A DNA stretch of 5,728 bases from Geodermatophilaceae bacterium (GTDB lineage Bacteria; Actinomycetota; Actinomycetes; Mycobacteriales; Geodermatophilaceae): positions 1 through 5,728 of the forward strand of contig JACCQS010000216.1 in NCBI GenBank assembly GCA_013814015.1, read 5' to 3'. The translations under genes and the position numbers were made by a program. How positions within the stretch are numbered: position 1 is the first letter of the stretch; each line of letters opens with the position of its first letter. The notes under the pieces were generated by a model that searched no databases, was not told where the DNA came from, and saw only the letters and a program-made list of their open reading frames with translations. Below, one piece after another: positions 1 through 5,728 of the stretch.

Positions 1-50
1 TCGCGGTCGAGGACACTGCTGAAGGCAGCAGATGGGTGATCCGAAAGTGA
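1..50 (+). CDS. cysS: Cysteinyl-tRNA synthetase, C-terminal end only (partial)
   Basis: Reading from base 3, the frame gives AVEDTAEGSRWVIRK and then TGA at 48-50. A short 'VEDT..G.RW' tail is the usual C-terminus of actinobacterial cysteinyl-tRNA synthetase, the enzyme that charges tRNA-Cys in the cytoplasm. In many actinobacteria cysS lies directly upstream of rlmB, which is exactly what follows here, so context and peptide agree. Only about 16 codons are in the window, so no domain can be checked. The stop codon overlaps the start of rlmB, which implies one transcript and translational coupling. The identification rests on a short tail plus gene order. Confidence 0.72.
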   Translation, partial: AVEDTAEGSRWVIRK

Positions 51-1006
51 GTCCGAGCGCGCGCGGGCGGCCAGGCAAGCGAGCAGCCGCCCAGACGAAG
101 AAGAAGGGCCCCTCGACCGGGACTGGCGGGCACGGTCGCAAGAAGCTGACCGGACGCAAGCCCACCCCCAAGGCTGAGGACCGGACCAACCATCCAGCGG
201 CTCGTCGGGCGGAATCCGTACAACGCCGCGAGGAGGTTGCCCGGCAGCGGGCCCGCAAGGCCGCCGACGCGCCGGAACTGTTGCTCGGGCGCAACCCGGT
301 CCTGGAAGCTCTCCGAGCCAAGATTCCGGCGCTCGCCCTGATCGTCACCACCGGCATGGACGTCGACGATCGGGTGAACGAGTCGATCCGAACGGCCGCA
401 GACCGGGGGATCGCCCTGCAGGAGATCGGCCGGCCCGAACTCGACCGGATGACGCACGGCGCACTGCATCAGGGGATCGCGCTGCAGGTCCCGCCGTACG
501 CCTATGCGCATCCCGACGATCTGCTCGTACACGCGCACCACTCAGGGCGGCCGGCGCTCATCGTTGCGTTGGACGGGGTTACCGATCCACGTAACCTCGG
601 TGCGATCGTACGGTCGGCTGCCGCCTTCGGGGCGCACGGAGTTGTTGTGCCGCAACGACGTTCGGTCGGCATGACGGCGTCGGCTTGGCGTACGAGCGCT
701 GGCGCGGCCGCTCGCGTGCCGGTCGCTAGGGCGGTCAACCTGGGCCGGGCCCTGGCCTCGTACCAGAAGGCCGGGCTGACCACCGTTGGACTGGACGCCT
801 CCGGCGAGCACGACATCGACGACATCGACGTAGGTGGTCAACCACTGGTGCTGGTCCTCGGCGGGGAAGGGTCGGGTCTGACCCGGTTGGTGCGTGCGGG
901 CTGCGACTACGTCGCCCGGATCCCGATCACCTCGGACACCGAGTCGCTGAACGTCAGCGTCGCCGCCGGCATCGCGCTGGCCGGCATCGCCCGCGGCGGC
1001 CGCTGA
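47..1006 (+). CDS. rlmB: 23S rRNA (guanosine-2'-O)-methyltransferase RlmB, SpoU/TrmH family
   Basis: By family, this enzyme methylates the 2'-OH of a conserved guanosine in the 23S rRNA peptidyl-transferase region (G2251 in E. coli), using S-adenosylmethionine. Numbered from GTG 47 (319 aa), residues 1-70 are a Lys/Arg-rich tail common in actinobacterial RlmB. The substrate-binding domain starts at LLLGRNPV (78-85). The SPOUT knot carries all three motifs: DPRNLGAIVRS (180-190, with N183 and R189), LGGEGSGL (271-278, with E274) and SLNVSVAAG (300-308, with S300 and N302). Two starts compete. GTG 47 overlaps the cysS stop (GTGA) and has GGTGATC at 35-41, complementary to the 16S 3' end. ATG 32 has GAAGG at 21-25 and would add five residues. 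I prefer GTG 47. The gene looks intact and is co-transcribed with cysS. Confidence 0.93.
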   Translation: MSPSARGRPGKRAAAQTKKKGPSTGTGGHGRKKLTGRKPTPKAEDRTNHPAARRAESVQRREEVARQRARKAADAPELLLGRNPVLEALRAKIPALALIVTTGMDVDDRVNESIRTAADRGIALQEIGRPELDRMTHGALHQGIALQVPPYAYAHPDDLLVHAHHSGRPALIVALDGVTDPRNLGAIVRSAAAFGAHGVVVPQRRSVGMTASAWRTSAGAAARVPVARAVNLGRALASYQKAGLTTVGLDASGEHDIDDIDVGGQPLVLVLGGEGSGLTRLVRAGCDYVARIPITSDTESLNVSVAAGIALAGIARGGR

Positions 1007-1044
1007 CCGCACCCGCTACCGGTGGCTCCCTGGCCCGTCCTATC

Positions 1045-1097
1045 TGAGTGAAGGACGCCTTCTGCCAATAGGTTCGTTACTAGGCGTCCTTCACTCA
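1045..1097. terminator. Perfect 16-bp inverted repeat between convergent genes
   Basis: TGAGTGAAGGACGCCT (1045-1060) is exactly complementary to AGGCGTCCTTCACTCA (1082-1097), around a 21-nt loop. It begins 39 bases after the rlmB stop. Its right arm contains the stop codon (1091-1093) of the minus-strand oxidoreductase remnant. A strong symmetric hairpin here could end transcription from both sides. There is no clear U-tract on either strand, which is common for actinobacterial terminators. It could instead be a copy of a dispersed palindromic element, because this GTGAAGGACGCC-type core recalls palindromes I associate with other actinomycete genomes. The structure is certain; the function is inferred. 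Confidence 0.7.
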
Positions 1098-1912
1098 ATG
1101 TGGGGGTCTGGGGTGGGGACATCGACCCAGGTCTCGGTCCCTGACACCTCGACGTACAGCCGGTTCTTGCGGCCAGCAGCTACCTGGCAGATGACCGCAC
1201 TCCCCAGGACACCACCATCAGTGACGAAGCTGAGGCTGACCGCGTCCTCGGTGTCGACCAGGTTCATCGGGTTCGCGGTGTCCGGATCGCTCGGACCACC
1301 GCGGTGCGCCCCGACGGTGCTGGTGCGCGCGCAGAGTCGGGCGGATGCACGGGAGAGCCAATCCTGCAGGTAGTGCCCATGGATGACGGCCTGCAGACCG
1401 GCCTCACCGGCAAGGACCCGCACCCTGAGCTCCCGTGGCCATCGGGTGAAACCGGTAGACGAAGGGAACCGTCGCCACGACGCCGGCTCGCCGAGCTTCG
1501 GTTGTCAGCAGCCGCGCGGATTCAGGATCGGTGGTCAGCGGCTTCTCTCAGGCAACATGAAGGCCGGCTTGCACGGCGGTCAAGGCTAGCTCGGCGTGAC
1601 TGGCATTCGGCATACAGATGTGCACCACGTCGACGGCATGCTCGGCCAGCATCGTGGCGAGATCGGCGTACCCCGCGTTGCGCGCCGATCCGGGCCGCCG
1701 CGGCCTCGCCGCGGTCTGGTGCTGATCCCACCGCGCCGACGAGCACGGCTCCGGCTGTCCACGCGGCCCTGGCATGCAGCCGCCCGATCCCGCCGGCTCC
1801 GACGATGCCGACGCGCAGCGGATCCGCCGAAGCCCGGAAACCACGAAGGTGCCTGCACCCCAGCCCCACTGGTCTCGGCGTGATCGTGACGCGAGTCAGC
1901 CGGAGTCTCCAC
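1091..1912 (-). pseudogene. Gfo/Idh/MocA-family NAD(P)-dependent oxidoreductase, multiply disrupted
   Basis: Intact relatives oxidise or reduce sugars, inositols and similar polyols with NAD(P). The start is probably GTG 1912-1910, behind a perfect AAGGAGGT. Reading on the minus strand: (a) VETPADSRHDHAE, then a frame change near 1835-1815; (b) the Rossmann dinucleotide loop VGIVGAGGIGRLHA (about 1812-1771); (c) a shift near 1680, restoring NAGYADLATMLAEHAVDVVH; (d) an in-frame TGA at 1550-1548, just before the family's EKP motif (HVA-stop-EKPL, where relatives have Cys); (e) continuation to VPFVYRFHPM, then a shift near 1440; (f) HGHYLQDWL and GGPS, after which the expected AFADIGSHW-type segment is absent, suggesting a deletion near 1300; (g) TEDAVSLSF and AGRKNRLYVEVSG, then an early stop. 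Roughly the last 100 residues of the usual 370-390 are missing. Family assignment is firm; substrate is unknown. Confidence 0.85.
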
Positions 1913-1920
1913 GTTCGGGT

Positions 1921-1928
1921 ACCTCCTT
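1921..1928 (-). promoter_or_regulatory. Shine-Dalgarno site of the oxidoreductase pseudogene
   Basis: On the minus strand AAGGAGGT stands eight bases before GTG 1912-1910. This is a full-length match to the 16S anti-SD with ideal spacing. It fixes the original start of the dead gene, even though the first 30 or so codons are now in a different frame from the Rossmann fold. It lies at the very end of the antiporter remnant, which fits a two-gene transcript. Confidence 0.7.
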
Positions 1929-1929
1929 G

Positions 1930-3478
1930 GCACTTTTCCGGATGCGGGAGCACGCCGGGTTGAGCGCTGCGGGCACCCAGACGCCGGAGTACGTCATCGG
2001 CAACCTTCGGATCCCCGCCGGGGCTCGTCGCGGGCGTTGACGACCTCCTGCCGGGCCGCCTTGAGGAGTTCGGCCTCGAGGCGTCGAGCGCCATACCCGA
2101 TGGGTGCGGGACTTCGCTGATTCGCCGTCGACCTCCGCGTCTTTCGCGGTTACGTCGTCCTTCTCGGCCGGATCCAGTCCCAGCCGGTGCCACAGCGCTT
2201 TGGCGTTCTCATGCGCCTGGTCGATCAGATCGTCGTCGACATCGCCCTGTGACCGGGCGTCATTGAGCCGGGTAAATCCGGGCGCGCAGGGCACGCTGGG
2301 TCAGCTGCCGCTCGGCGTTCTGTTGCCTTCGAGCGATGCCTGTACGCCGAGGCGACGGACGAGCCAGGGCAGCGTGAGTCCCTGCAGCAGCAGCGTCACG
2401 ATGATCACGACAAAGGCGATGAAGATCAGCCGATCTCGTTCCGGCAAGCTGTCCTCGGCACTCGGTAAGGCCAGGGCCGCGGCGAGGGTGACCACTGCGC
2501 GCATGCCGGCCCAGGAAGCGATCGTCATCTCCGGCCAGCCGACGGGTTCCTCGGGAGGTTCCCCGCGGGCGTGGAGCTTCTCGTCCAGCCAGGCGACGGG
2601 AAAGATCCAAGGAAGCGGAACCACGATCACGACCCCGGTGACGAGCAATTCGATGATCTCCCACGTAGTTCCAGCCATCAGGCGGGTCTGGGCAGTCTCG
2701 GCATCGGCGTACCGGCTCAACGTCAGCGCCAGCGTGACGACCGAAAGCACGCCGCTGCCGTGTGCGGCGTCGGCAGCGACGTACGCGACGAACGGCATGA
2801 CAAGGACCAGCGCCGTACCGGCTGGGTGCGCGGGCAGCTTGTCCAGTGCCCACCGGGTGAACAGCGCGATTACCAGACCGTGGCGATGCCCAGGACGACG
2901 GCCAGTGCGAATGTGCCGCCGGCTCCCCATGGGGACAGCGAGCCGGTGAGAGTCCCGGCGACTGCCACTTCGTAGATGACCAGCGCGGTGGCGTCGTTGG
3001 ACAGCTTCTCGCCCTCGAGAATCGTCGTGAGCCGGCGTGGCAGTCGGAGCTGGCGCGCAACGGCGGTGGCCGCCACCGGATCTGGCGGAGCGACCGTCGC
3101 CCCGAGTACGACGGCGGCGATCAACGGAAGACCGGGGACAAGGGCCTGCAGCACCAAGCCGGCGGCCAGAGTGGTGACTGCCACCAGGGCCACCGCGAGC
3201 AGTCCGATCGCTCGCCTGTTGTCCAGGAGCTCACGCCAGGACGTACGACGGGCCGCCGCGAACAGCAACGGTGCCAGGACCAGCGGCAGGATCAGATCCG
3301 GGCTGATGTCCAACCGGGGAAGGGCCGGGACGAACGCGAAGAGCAGCCCGAAGACGAGCAGCAGGATCGGGTACGGCAGCTCGAGCCGCTCGGCCACCGG
3401 CCTCAGCACGATCGTGGCCGCAAACAGAGCCAGGAGCAGGGTCAGTTGGGCCAGGCGCGATTGTGCCTGTCGAACCAA
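1930..3478 (-). pseudogene. CPA1-family Na+/H+ antiporter (NhaP/NhaK-like), frameshifted
   Basis: An intact member would be an inner-membrane cation/proton exchanger of about 510-530 residues. The first 200 codons from TTG 3478 are clean. They contain several hydrophobic helices, ending in the CPA1 signature with DP (133-134) and EGEKLSNDATALV (Asn161-Asp162, the ion-binding pair). One base is missing near 2880 (IAT|GLVIALF); without repair the frame stops at TAA 2872-2870. The second half of the membrane domain follows in another frame and ends with GMRAVVTLAAALALP, close to the family GxRGxVTLA motif. The cytoplasmic tail is read in pieces: a shift at 2340-2310 (to NAERQLTQRALRA), one near 2278 (to FTRLNDARSQGDVDDD), and further ones near 2125, 2065 and 2020, ending in DPKVADDVLRRLGARSAQ. 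The exact end is uncertain. The TTG start has only a weak GGATGG upstream, so the original start may be lost. It probably headed a transcript with the oxidoreductase. Confidence 0.87.
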
Positions 3479-3617
3479 TCGGTCAGACCATCCGTGGGGA
3501 ACATCGAGCCGCGTACTCCCGGTTCAAACTTCCCCATCGAAGGAGTCACAGCCGCCGACGGTCGTCCACAGCTTCCCTCGCGGCGACATTGGACCGGGCG
3601 TTCCAGGTGATCCTCGT
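3479..3617. promoter_or_regulatory. Divergent intergenic region
   Basis: This 139-bp stretch separates the antiporter remnant (minus) from the nuclease-like gene (plus), so it should hold the promoters for both. I see no convincing -10/-35 pair. It contains the small palindrome GGTCAGACC (3481-3489) and an inverted pair TGGGGAA (3495-3501) / TTCCCCA (3530-3536). Either could bind a regulator, but both are short enough to be chance. Confidence 0.35.
3605..3610 (+). promoter_or_regulatory. Ribosome binding site deciding the start at 3618
   Basis: AGGTGA sits seven bases before GTG 3618 and ten before the adjacent GTG 3621. The reading frame stays open far upstream (to 2976), opposite the antiporter, so this site, together with the start of recognisable family sequence, is what places the true start here. 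Confidence 0.6.
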
Positions 3618-4577
3618 GTGGTGCACCGCAGGCGCGAGACCCCTTCATCGCTGAGTGCGGTCGCCCTCGACCAGGCTGGCGTCCTTACCCGCACGCAGGC
3701 ACAGGAATCTGGGCTGAGCCGGCATGTCATCGAGCGGCTTCGTGAGCAGGGGACGTGGCAGGTTTTGGCGACCGGCGTGTACTTCACCGGCGCCGGTGAC
3801 GTTCCATGGATGGCCAAGGCTTGGGCAGGTGTCCTGATTGGAGGTACGGAGTCGGCGCTGGCGGGCCGGTCCGCCGCCGTTCTGCACGGATTGGCCGATG
3901 GGCACCACCTACCTATCCAGGTCGTGGTCCCGCACCGACGGAAGGTGGCTGACCGTCCGTGGTTGACGTTTCAGCGTCAGCGCGAGGACCTCAGGATGCC
4001 GTACGCAGCCGTCCTGCCGACGCGAACTCGTATCGAAGACACAGTGCTCGACCTGTGCGCTGCCGGTGATCCGGGCGAGGTGATCACGTGGATCACGAAG
4101 GCCGTACAGCGACGGGTCACCTCTCCCGCGCGGCTGCTGATGGCGCTGCGGCGACGGCGTGCTGTCCGGCACCGCGGCCTGATCGAGCAAGTTCTCGGCG
4201 ATGCGGCGTCGGGCGTGCACAGCCAACTGGAATATCGCTTCGGTCGGGACGTACTCCGGCCGCATCGGCTTCCTGCAGGTCGGCGCCAGTTCCAGGTCCC
4301 TGGATCGCGCCGGCTCGCGGACGTGGCCTATGAGGAGTGCGCCGTGCTGGTCGAGCTCGACGGCCGCATCGGGCATGTCGAGGAAGGCATGTGGCGAGAT
4401 CGCAAGCGCGACAATGCGCACGCCGTGGTCGGATGGCTGACCCTGCGCTTTGGCTGGTGGGAAGTGGTCAACTCCCCATGCGCGGTCGCCGCCGACATCG
4501 CGGCGGTGTTACGAGCGCGTGGATGGACCGGGCTGATCCGGGCTTGTGCGAACTGCGGGGAAGTTCGGACGGCGTAG
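3618..4577 (+). CDS. AbiEi-like antitoxin-domain / DUF559 (PD-(D/E)XK) fusion protein
   Basis: This intact 319-residue protein belongs to a family widespread in actinobacteria, often labelled 'type IV TA system AbiEi family antitoxin domain-containing' or 'DUF559'. Residues 12-60 (SLSAVALDQAGVLTRTQA ... GVYFTG) resemble the AbiEi-type winged-helix N-terminus. Residues 62-195 are the family's middle region (SALAGRSAAVLHGL at 79-92, LPTRTRIEDTVLDL at 133-146). Residues 200-285 form a Vsr/DUF559-like nuclease fold: E205, D235 (LADVAY), E246-L-D248 (VELDG), then a basic RDRKRDNAH (260-268) and LTLRFGWWEVV (274-284). These fit a PD-(D/E)XK metal site, with the usual Lys less clear. The tail has CANC (310-313). 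No AbiEii toxin gene lies beside it, so an antitoxin role is not supported. A DNA-binding nuclease or defence protein is plausible but unproven. Start is GTG 3618; GTG 3621 is the alternative. Confidence 0.83.
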   Translation: MVHRRRETPSSLSAVALDQAGVLTRTQAQESGLSRHVIERLREQGTWQVLATGVYFTGAGDVPWMAKAWAGVLIGGTESALAGRSAAVLHGLADGHHLPIQVVVPHRRKVADRPWLTFQRQREDLRMPYAAVLPTRTRIEDTVLDLCAAGDPGEVITWITKAVQRRVTSPARLLMALRRRRAVRHRGLIEQVLGDAASGVHSQLEYRFGRDVLRPHRLPAGRRQFQVPGSRRLADVAYEECAVLVELDGRIGHVEEGMWRDRKRDNAHAVVGWLTLRFGWWEVVNSPCAVAADIAAVLRARGWTGLIRACANCGEVRTA

Positions 4578-4591
4578 TCCCGGTCCGAACT
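4562..4591 (+). terminator. Stem-loop spanning the stop codon of the nuclease-like gene
   Basis: AGTTCGGAC (4562-4570) pairs perfectly with GTCCGAACT (4583-4591), leaving a 12-nt loop that contains the TAG stop at 4575-4577. A nine-base-pair G/C-rich stem at the very end of a gene suggests an intrinsic terminator. No U-tract follows, so RNA stabilisation or weak termination is equally possible. Confidence 0.5.
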
Positions 4592-4625
4592 GACCCGACG
4601 CGATCCCTCGTGCCAGAGTGGGCTG

Positions 4626-4901
4626 GTGGCGGTGCAGCTCATCTACGAGACGCATTCGACGACGCGCGACAACGAAGCCGGCATCGCGACCGGCTGGCTC
4701 CCCGGGGAACTGTCCGAGGCAGGCGTGCAGAACGCCGCCGACCTCGGTGAGCGTCGCCGGGATGACGGAATTGATGTCATCTATGCCTCGGATCTGCAAC
4801 GTGCCGTCCAGTCAACGCAAATAGCATTGGGGCCCGATGGTCTTGGCTGCGCGGCAGCCGGCATCGCGCGTTCACCCACCGTTTGCTGCATGCACCCTTG
4901 A
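4626..4901 (+). pseudogene. Histidine phosphatase (phosphoglycerate-mutase-like), N-terminal fragment
   Basis: From GTG 4626 the peptide starts VQLIYETHSTTRDNEAGIA and continues through TGWLPGELSEAG and GIDVIYASDLQRAVQSTQIA. This is the N-terminal third of the histidine phosphatase superfamily in an actinobacterial subfamily where the usual RHG is replaced by THS; H10 would take the phosphoryl group. Homology fades after about residue 68 (near 4830). The rest (GPDGLGCAAAGIARSPTVCCMHP) is not family sequence, and the frame stops at 4901. Intact members have about 190 residues, including a catalytic acid and a second active-site His, both absent here. I could not find the missing part in the other two frames before phoX, so this looks like a deletion rather than a simple frameshift. 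The protein is unlikely to be active. There is no strong RBS; GTG 4632 is an alternative start. Confidence 0.72.
4870..4891 (+). promoter_or_regulatory. Possible PHO box (PhoP direct-repeat unit) upstream of phoX
   Basis: GTTCACCCACC (4870-4880) begins with GTTCACC, the conserved core of the 11-nt repeat units bound by PhoP in Streptomyces. It is followed directly by an 11-nt unit, GTTTGCTGCAT (4881-4891), that keeps only the leading GTT. It lies about 77 bases upstream of the phoX start codon, a sensible distance for control by phosphate starvation. GTTCACC also occurs inside phoX (5336-5342) and, reversed, elsewhere in the window, so one good unit is weak evidence. Confidence 0.3.
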
Positions 4902-4955
4902 GAAGCGAACCGACGTCATCACCGATCTGCAGGGTGGGCTCATTCAATTACTTCT

Positions 4956-4960
4956 GGAGG
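4956..4960 (+). promoter_or_regulatory. Ribosome binding site of phoX
   Basis: GGAGG is followed by seven bases and then ATG 4968. The nearby ATG at 4963 is only two bases away and opens a two-codon frame (ATG CAA TGA), so 4968 is the real start. Confidence 0.8.
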
Positions 4961-4967
4961 CAATGCA

Positions 4968-5728
4968 ATGACCTCAGTCGATCGCCGTTCCTTTCTCAAG
5001 GCAGGGGGTGTGACCGCCGGAGCCGCGATAGTCGGTGGCACTGCCCTGCAGGCCGTCTCGATGCGCATGGCTGAGGCCGCACCCGGCAGTGGCCGAGGCG
5101 AGAGCGCCAACGCCGACTACGGGCCGCTGAGCCCCCGGACGTCACTGAACGACGGTCTTCAATGGTTGGCGCTTCCTCCGGGCTTCGTGTACACGATCTT
5201 CTCCAAGACCGGCAGCGAGATGTCCGACGGCCGGCTCGCGGCGCGCTCCCACGATGGCATGGGGGCGTTCGGCAACGTCCGGTCCGGGGTGCGGCTGATT
5301 CGTAACCAGGAGATCCGGTTCAGCAGCTCAGCGCCGTTCACCCAGGGCGTTTTCACCATCGAGCCGGCCGACAACGCCTACGACAGGACCGCCGAGGGCG
5401 GCAACACGACGCTCAGCTTCGATGCTAGGAAGTTCTTCTCGCCTAGCGGTGGGCTCACCCAGGACTATGTGAGCCTGACCGGCACGGTCGTCAACTGCGC
5501 CGGCGGGCTTGCCCTTCGGCAGTCCGGCTGGCTGACCTGTGAGGAGATCGTCCAGCAGGAGCTGGGAGCAGAGCCCCCAGGATCGCTCCCGCGGACCGAG
5601 AAGAAGCACGGCTACGTCTACCTCAACCCGCTCGACGGGTCCGCACCCGGCTCACCGGCCGGGCCGCAGCCCATCGTCGCAATGGGCCGCTTCTCTCACG
5701 AGGCGGCCACAGTCGATGACCGCACGGG
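4968..5728 (+). CDS. phoX: PhoX-family (DUF839) alkaline phosphatase, Tat-exported, 3' end cut by window
   Basis: By family, PhoX enzymes are secreted monomeric phosphatases with an iron/calcium cofactor that release phosphate from organic esters. Residues 1-40 are a Tat signal: twin arginines in VDRRSFLKAG (4-13), a hydrophobic stretch (15-30) and a probable cleavage after AEA (35-37). Family landmarks follow: LALPPGFVYTIFSKTG (67-82), AHDGM-like SHDGMGAF (94-101), RLIRNQE (109-115), NTTLSFD (146-152), GTVVNCAGG (172-180), GWLTCEE (187-193), HGYVYLNP (214-221) and RFSHEAATVD (241-250). The NCAGG ... LTCEE pair and RFSHEA are strong PhoX/DUF839 markers. RNQE replaces the commoner RNHE. The frame is open to the last base, giving 253 residues, roughly half of a typical protein. 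The start is set by GGAGG at 4956-4960. It appears monocistronic at its 5' end, with possible PhoP control. Exact substrate range is unknown. Confidence 0.9.
   Translation, partial: MTSVDRRSFLKAGGVTAGAAIVGGTALQAVSMRMAEAAPGSGRGESANADYGPLSPRTSLNDGLQWLALPPGFVYTIFSKTGSEMSDGRLAARSHDGMGAFGNVRSGVRLIRNQEIRFSSSAPFTQGVFTIEPADNAYDRTAEGGNTTLSFDARKFFSPSGGLTQDYVSLTGTVVNCAGGLALRQSGWLTCEEIVQQELGAEPPGSLPRTEKKHGYVYLNPLDGSAPGSPAGPQPIVAMGRFSHEAATVDDRT

Noticed and set aside
1304..1963. Plus-strand Arg/Pro-rich frame of 219 residues
   Set aside because: It has the composition of a GC-rich shadow frame opposite the oxidoreductase pseudogene, with no motif.
2871..2890. Programmed ribosomal frameshift in the antiporter
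   Set aside because: I see no slippery heptamer or downstream pseudoknot, and the many other lesions nearby point to decay rather than recoding.
2104..2949. Plus-strand open frame of 281 residues
   Set aside because: It is antisense to the antiporter remnant, with no RBS or recognisable domain. High GC keeps such frames open.
2976..3617. Long open plus-strand frame continuous with the AbiEi/DUF559 gene, which would give a 533-residue protein
   Set aside because: It lies opposite the antiporter's clean 5' half, and its Ser/Arg-rich, low-information translation looks like antisense of a membrane protein. Family sequence and a good RBS begin only at 3618.
4676..4868. 13-bp direct repeat AGCCGGCATCGCG at 4676-4688 and 4856-4868, exactly 180 bases apart
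   Set aside because: The words are GC-rich and common in this genome type (a close variant also occurs at the end of rlmB), and no boundary feature accompanies them. Probably chance.
4963..4971. Mini-frame ATG CAA TGA overlapping the phoX start
   Set aside because: It is only two bases from GGAGG and has two codons. I see no reason to treat it as a leader peptide.
5336..5342. Second GTTCACC inside phoX as an additional PHO box
   Set aside because: It encodes the ordinary Phe-Thr of the protein and lies well downstream of the start, so it is more likely a coding coincidence.

Overview
The window is high-GC DNA with strong G/C bias at third codon positions, GTG/TTG starts and protein families typical of Actinobacteria (Actinomycetota). 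These families are a cysS-rlmB pair, an AbiEi-like/DUF559 fusion protein, a histidine phosphatase of the 'YETHST' type and a Tat-exported PhoX phosphatase. I cannot name the genus. I see no rRNA, tRNA, CRISPR array or transposase.

Layout. (1) 1-1006, plus strand: the last codons of cysS (cysteinyl-tRNA synthetase) overlap a complete rlmB, a 23S rRNA 2'-O-ribose methyltransferase of the SpoU/TrmH family. (2) 1045-1097: a perfect 16-bp inverted repeat, probably a terminator or a dispersed palindrome, between convergent genes. (3) 1091-3478, minus strand: two adjacent dead genes. The promoter-proximal one is a CPA1-type Na+/H+ antiporter, recognisable over almost its whole length but broken by several frameshifts. 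The next is a Gfo/Idh/MocA-family oxidoreductase with at least three frameshifts, one nonsense codon, a probable internal deletion and a missing C-terminus. It still has a perfect AAGGAGGT ribosome binding site. (4) 3479-3617: a short divergent intergenic region. (5) 3618-4577, plus: an intact 319-residue protein with an AbiEi-like N-terminal domain and a C-terminal PD-(D/E)XK (DUF559/Vsr-like) domain. A stem-loop covers its stop codon. (6) 4626-4901, plus: the N-terminal third of a histidine phosphatase followed by unrelated sequence, a third remnant. (7) 4968 to the window end, plus: the first 253 residues of a PhoX-type (DUF839) alkaline phosphatase with a Tat signal, a strong GGAGG site and a possible PHO box upstream.

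How they fit together: cysS and rlmB are translation housekeeping genes. phoX would scavenge phosphate outside the cytoplasm. The stretch between them looks like a decay zone, with three broken metabolic or transport genes around one intact nuclease-like gene. I see no convincing new multi-gene system. The most notable features are the concentrated gene decay, the orphan AbiEi/nuclease fusion and the possible phosphate control of phoX.
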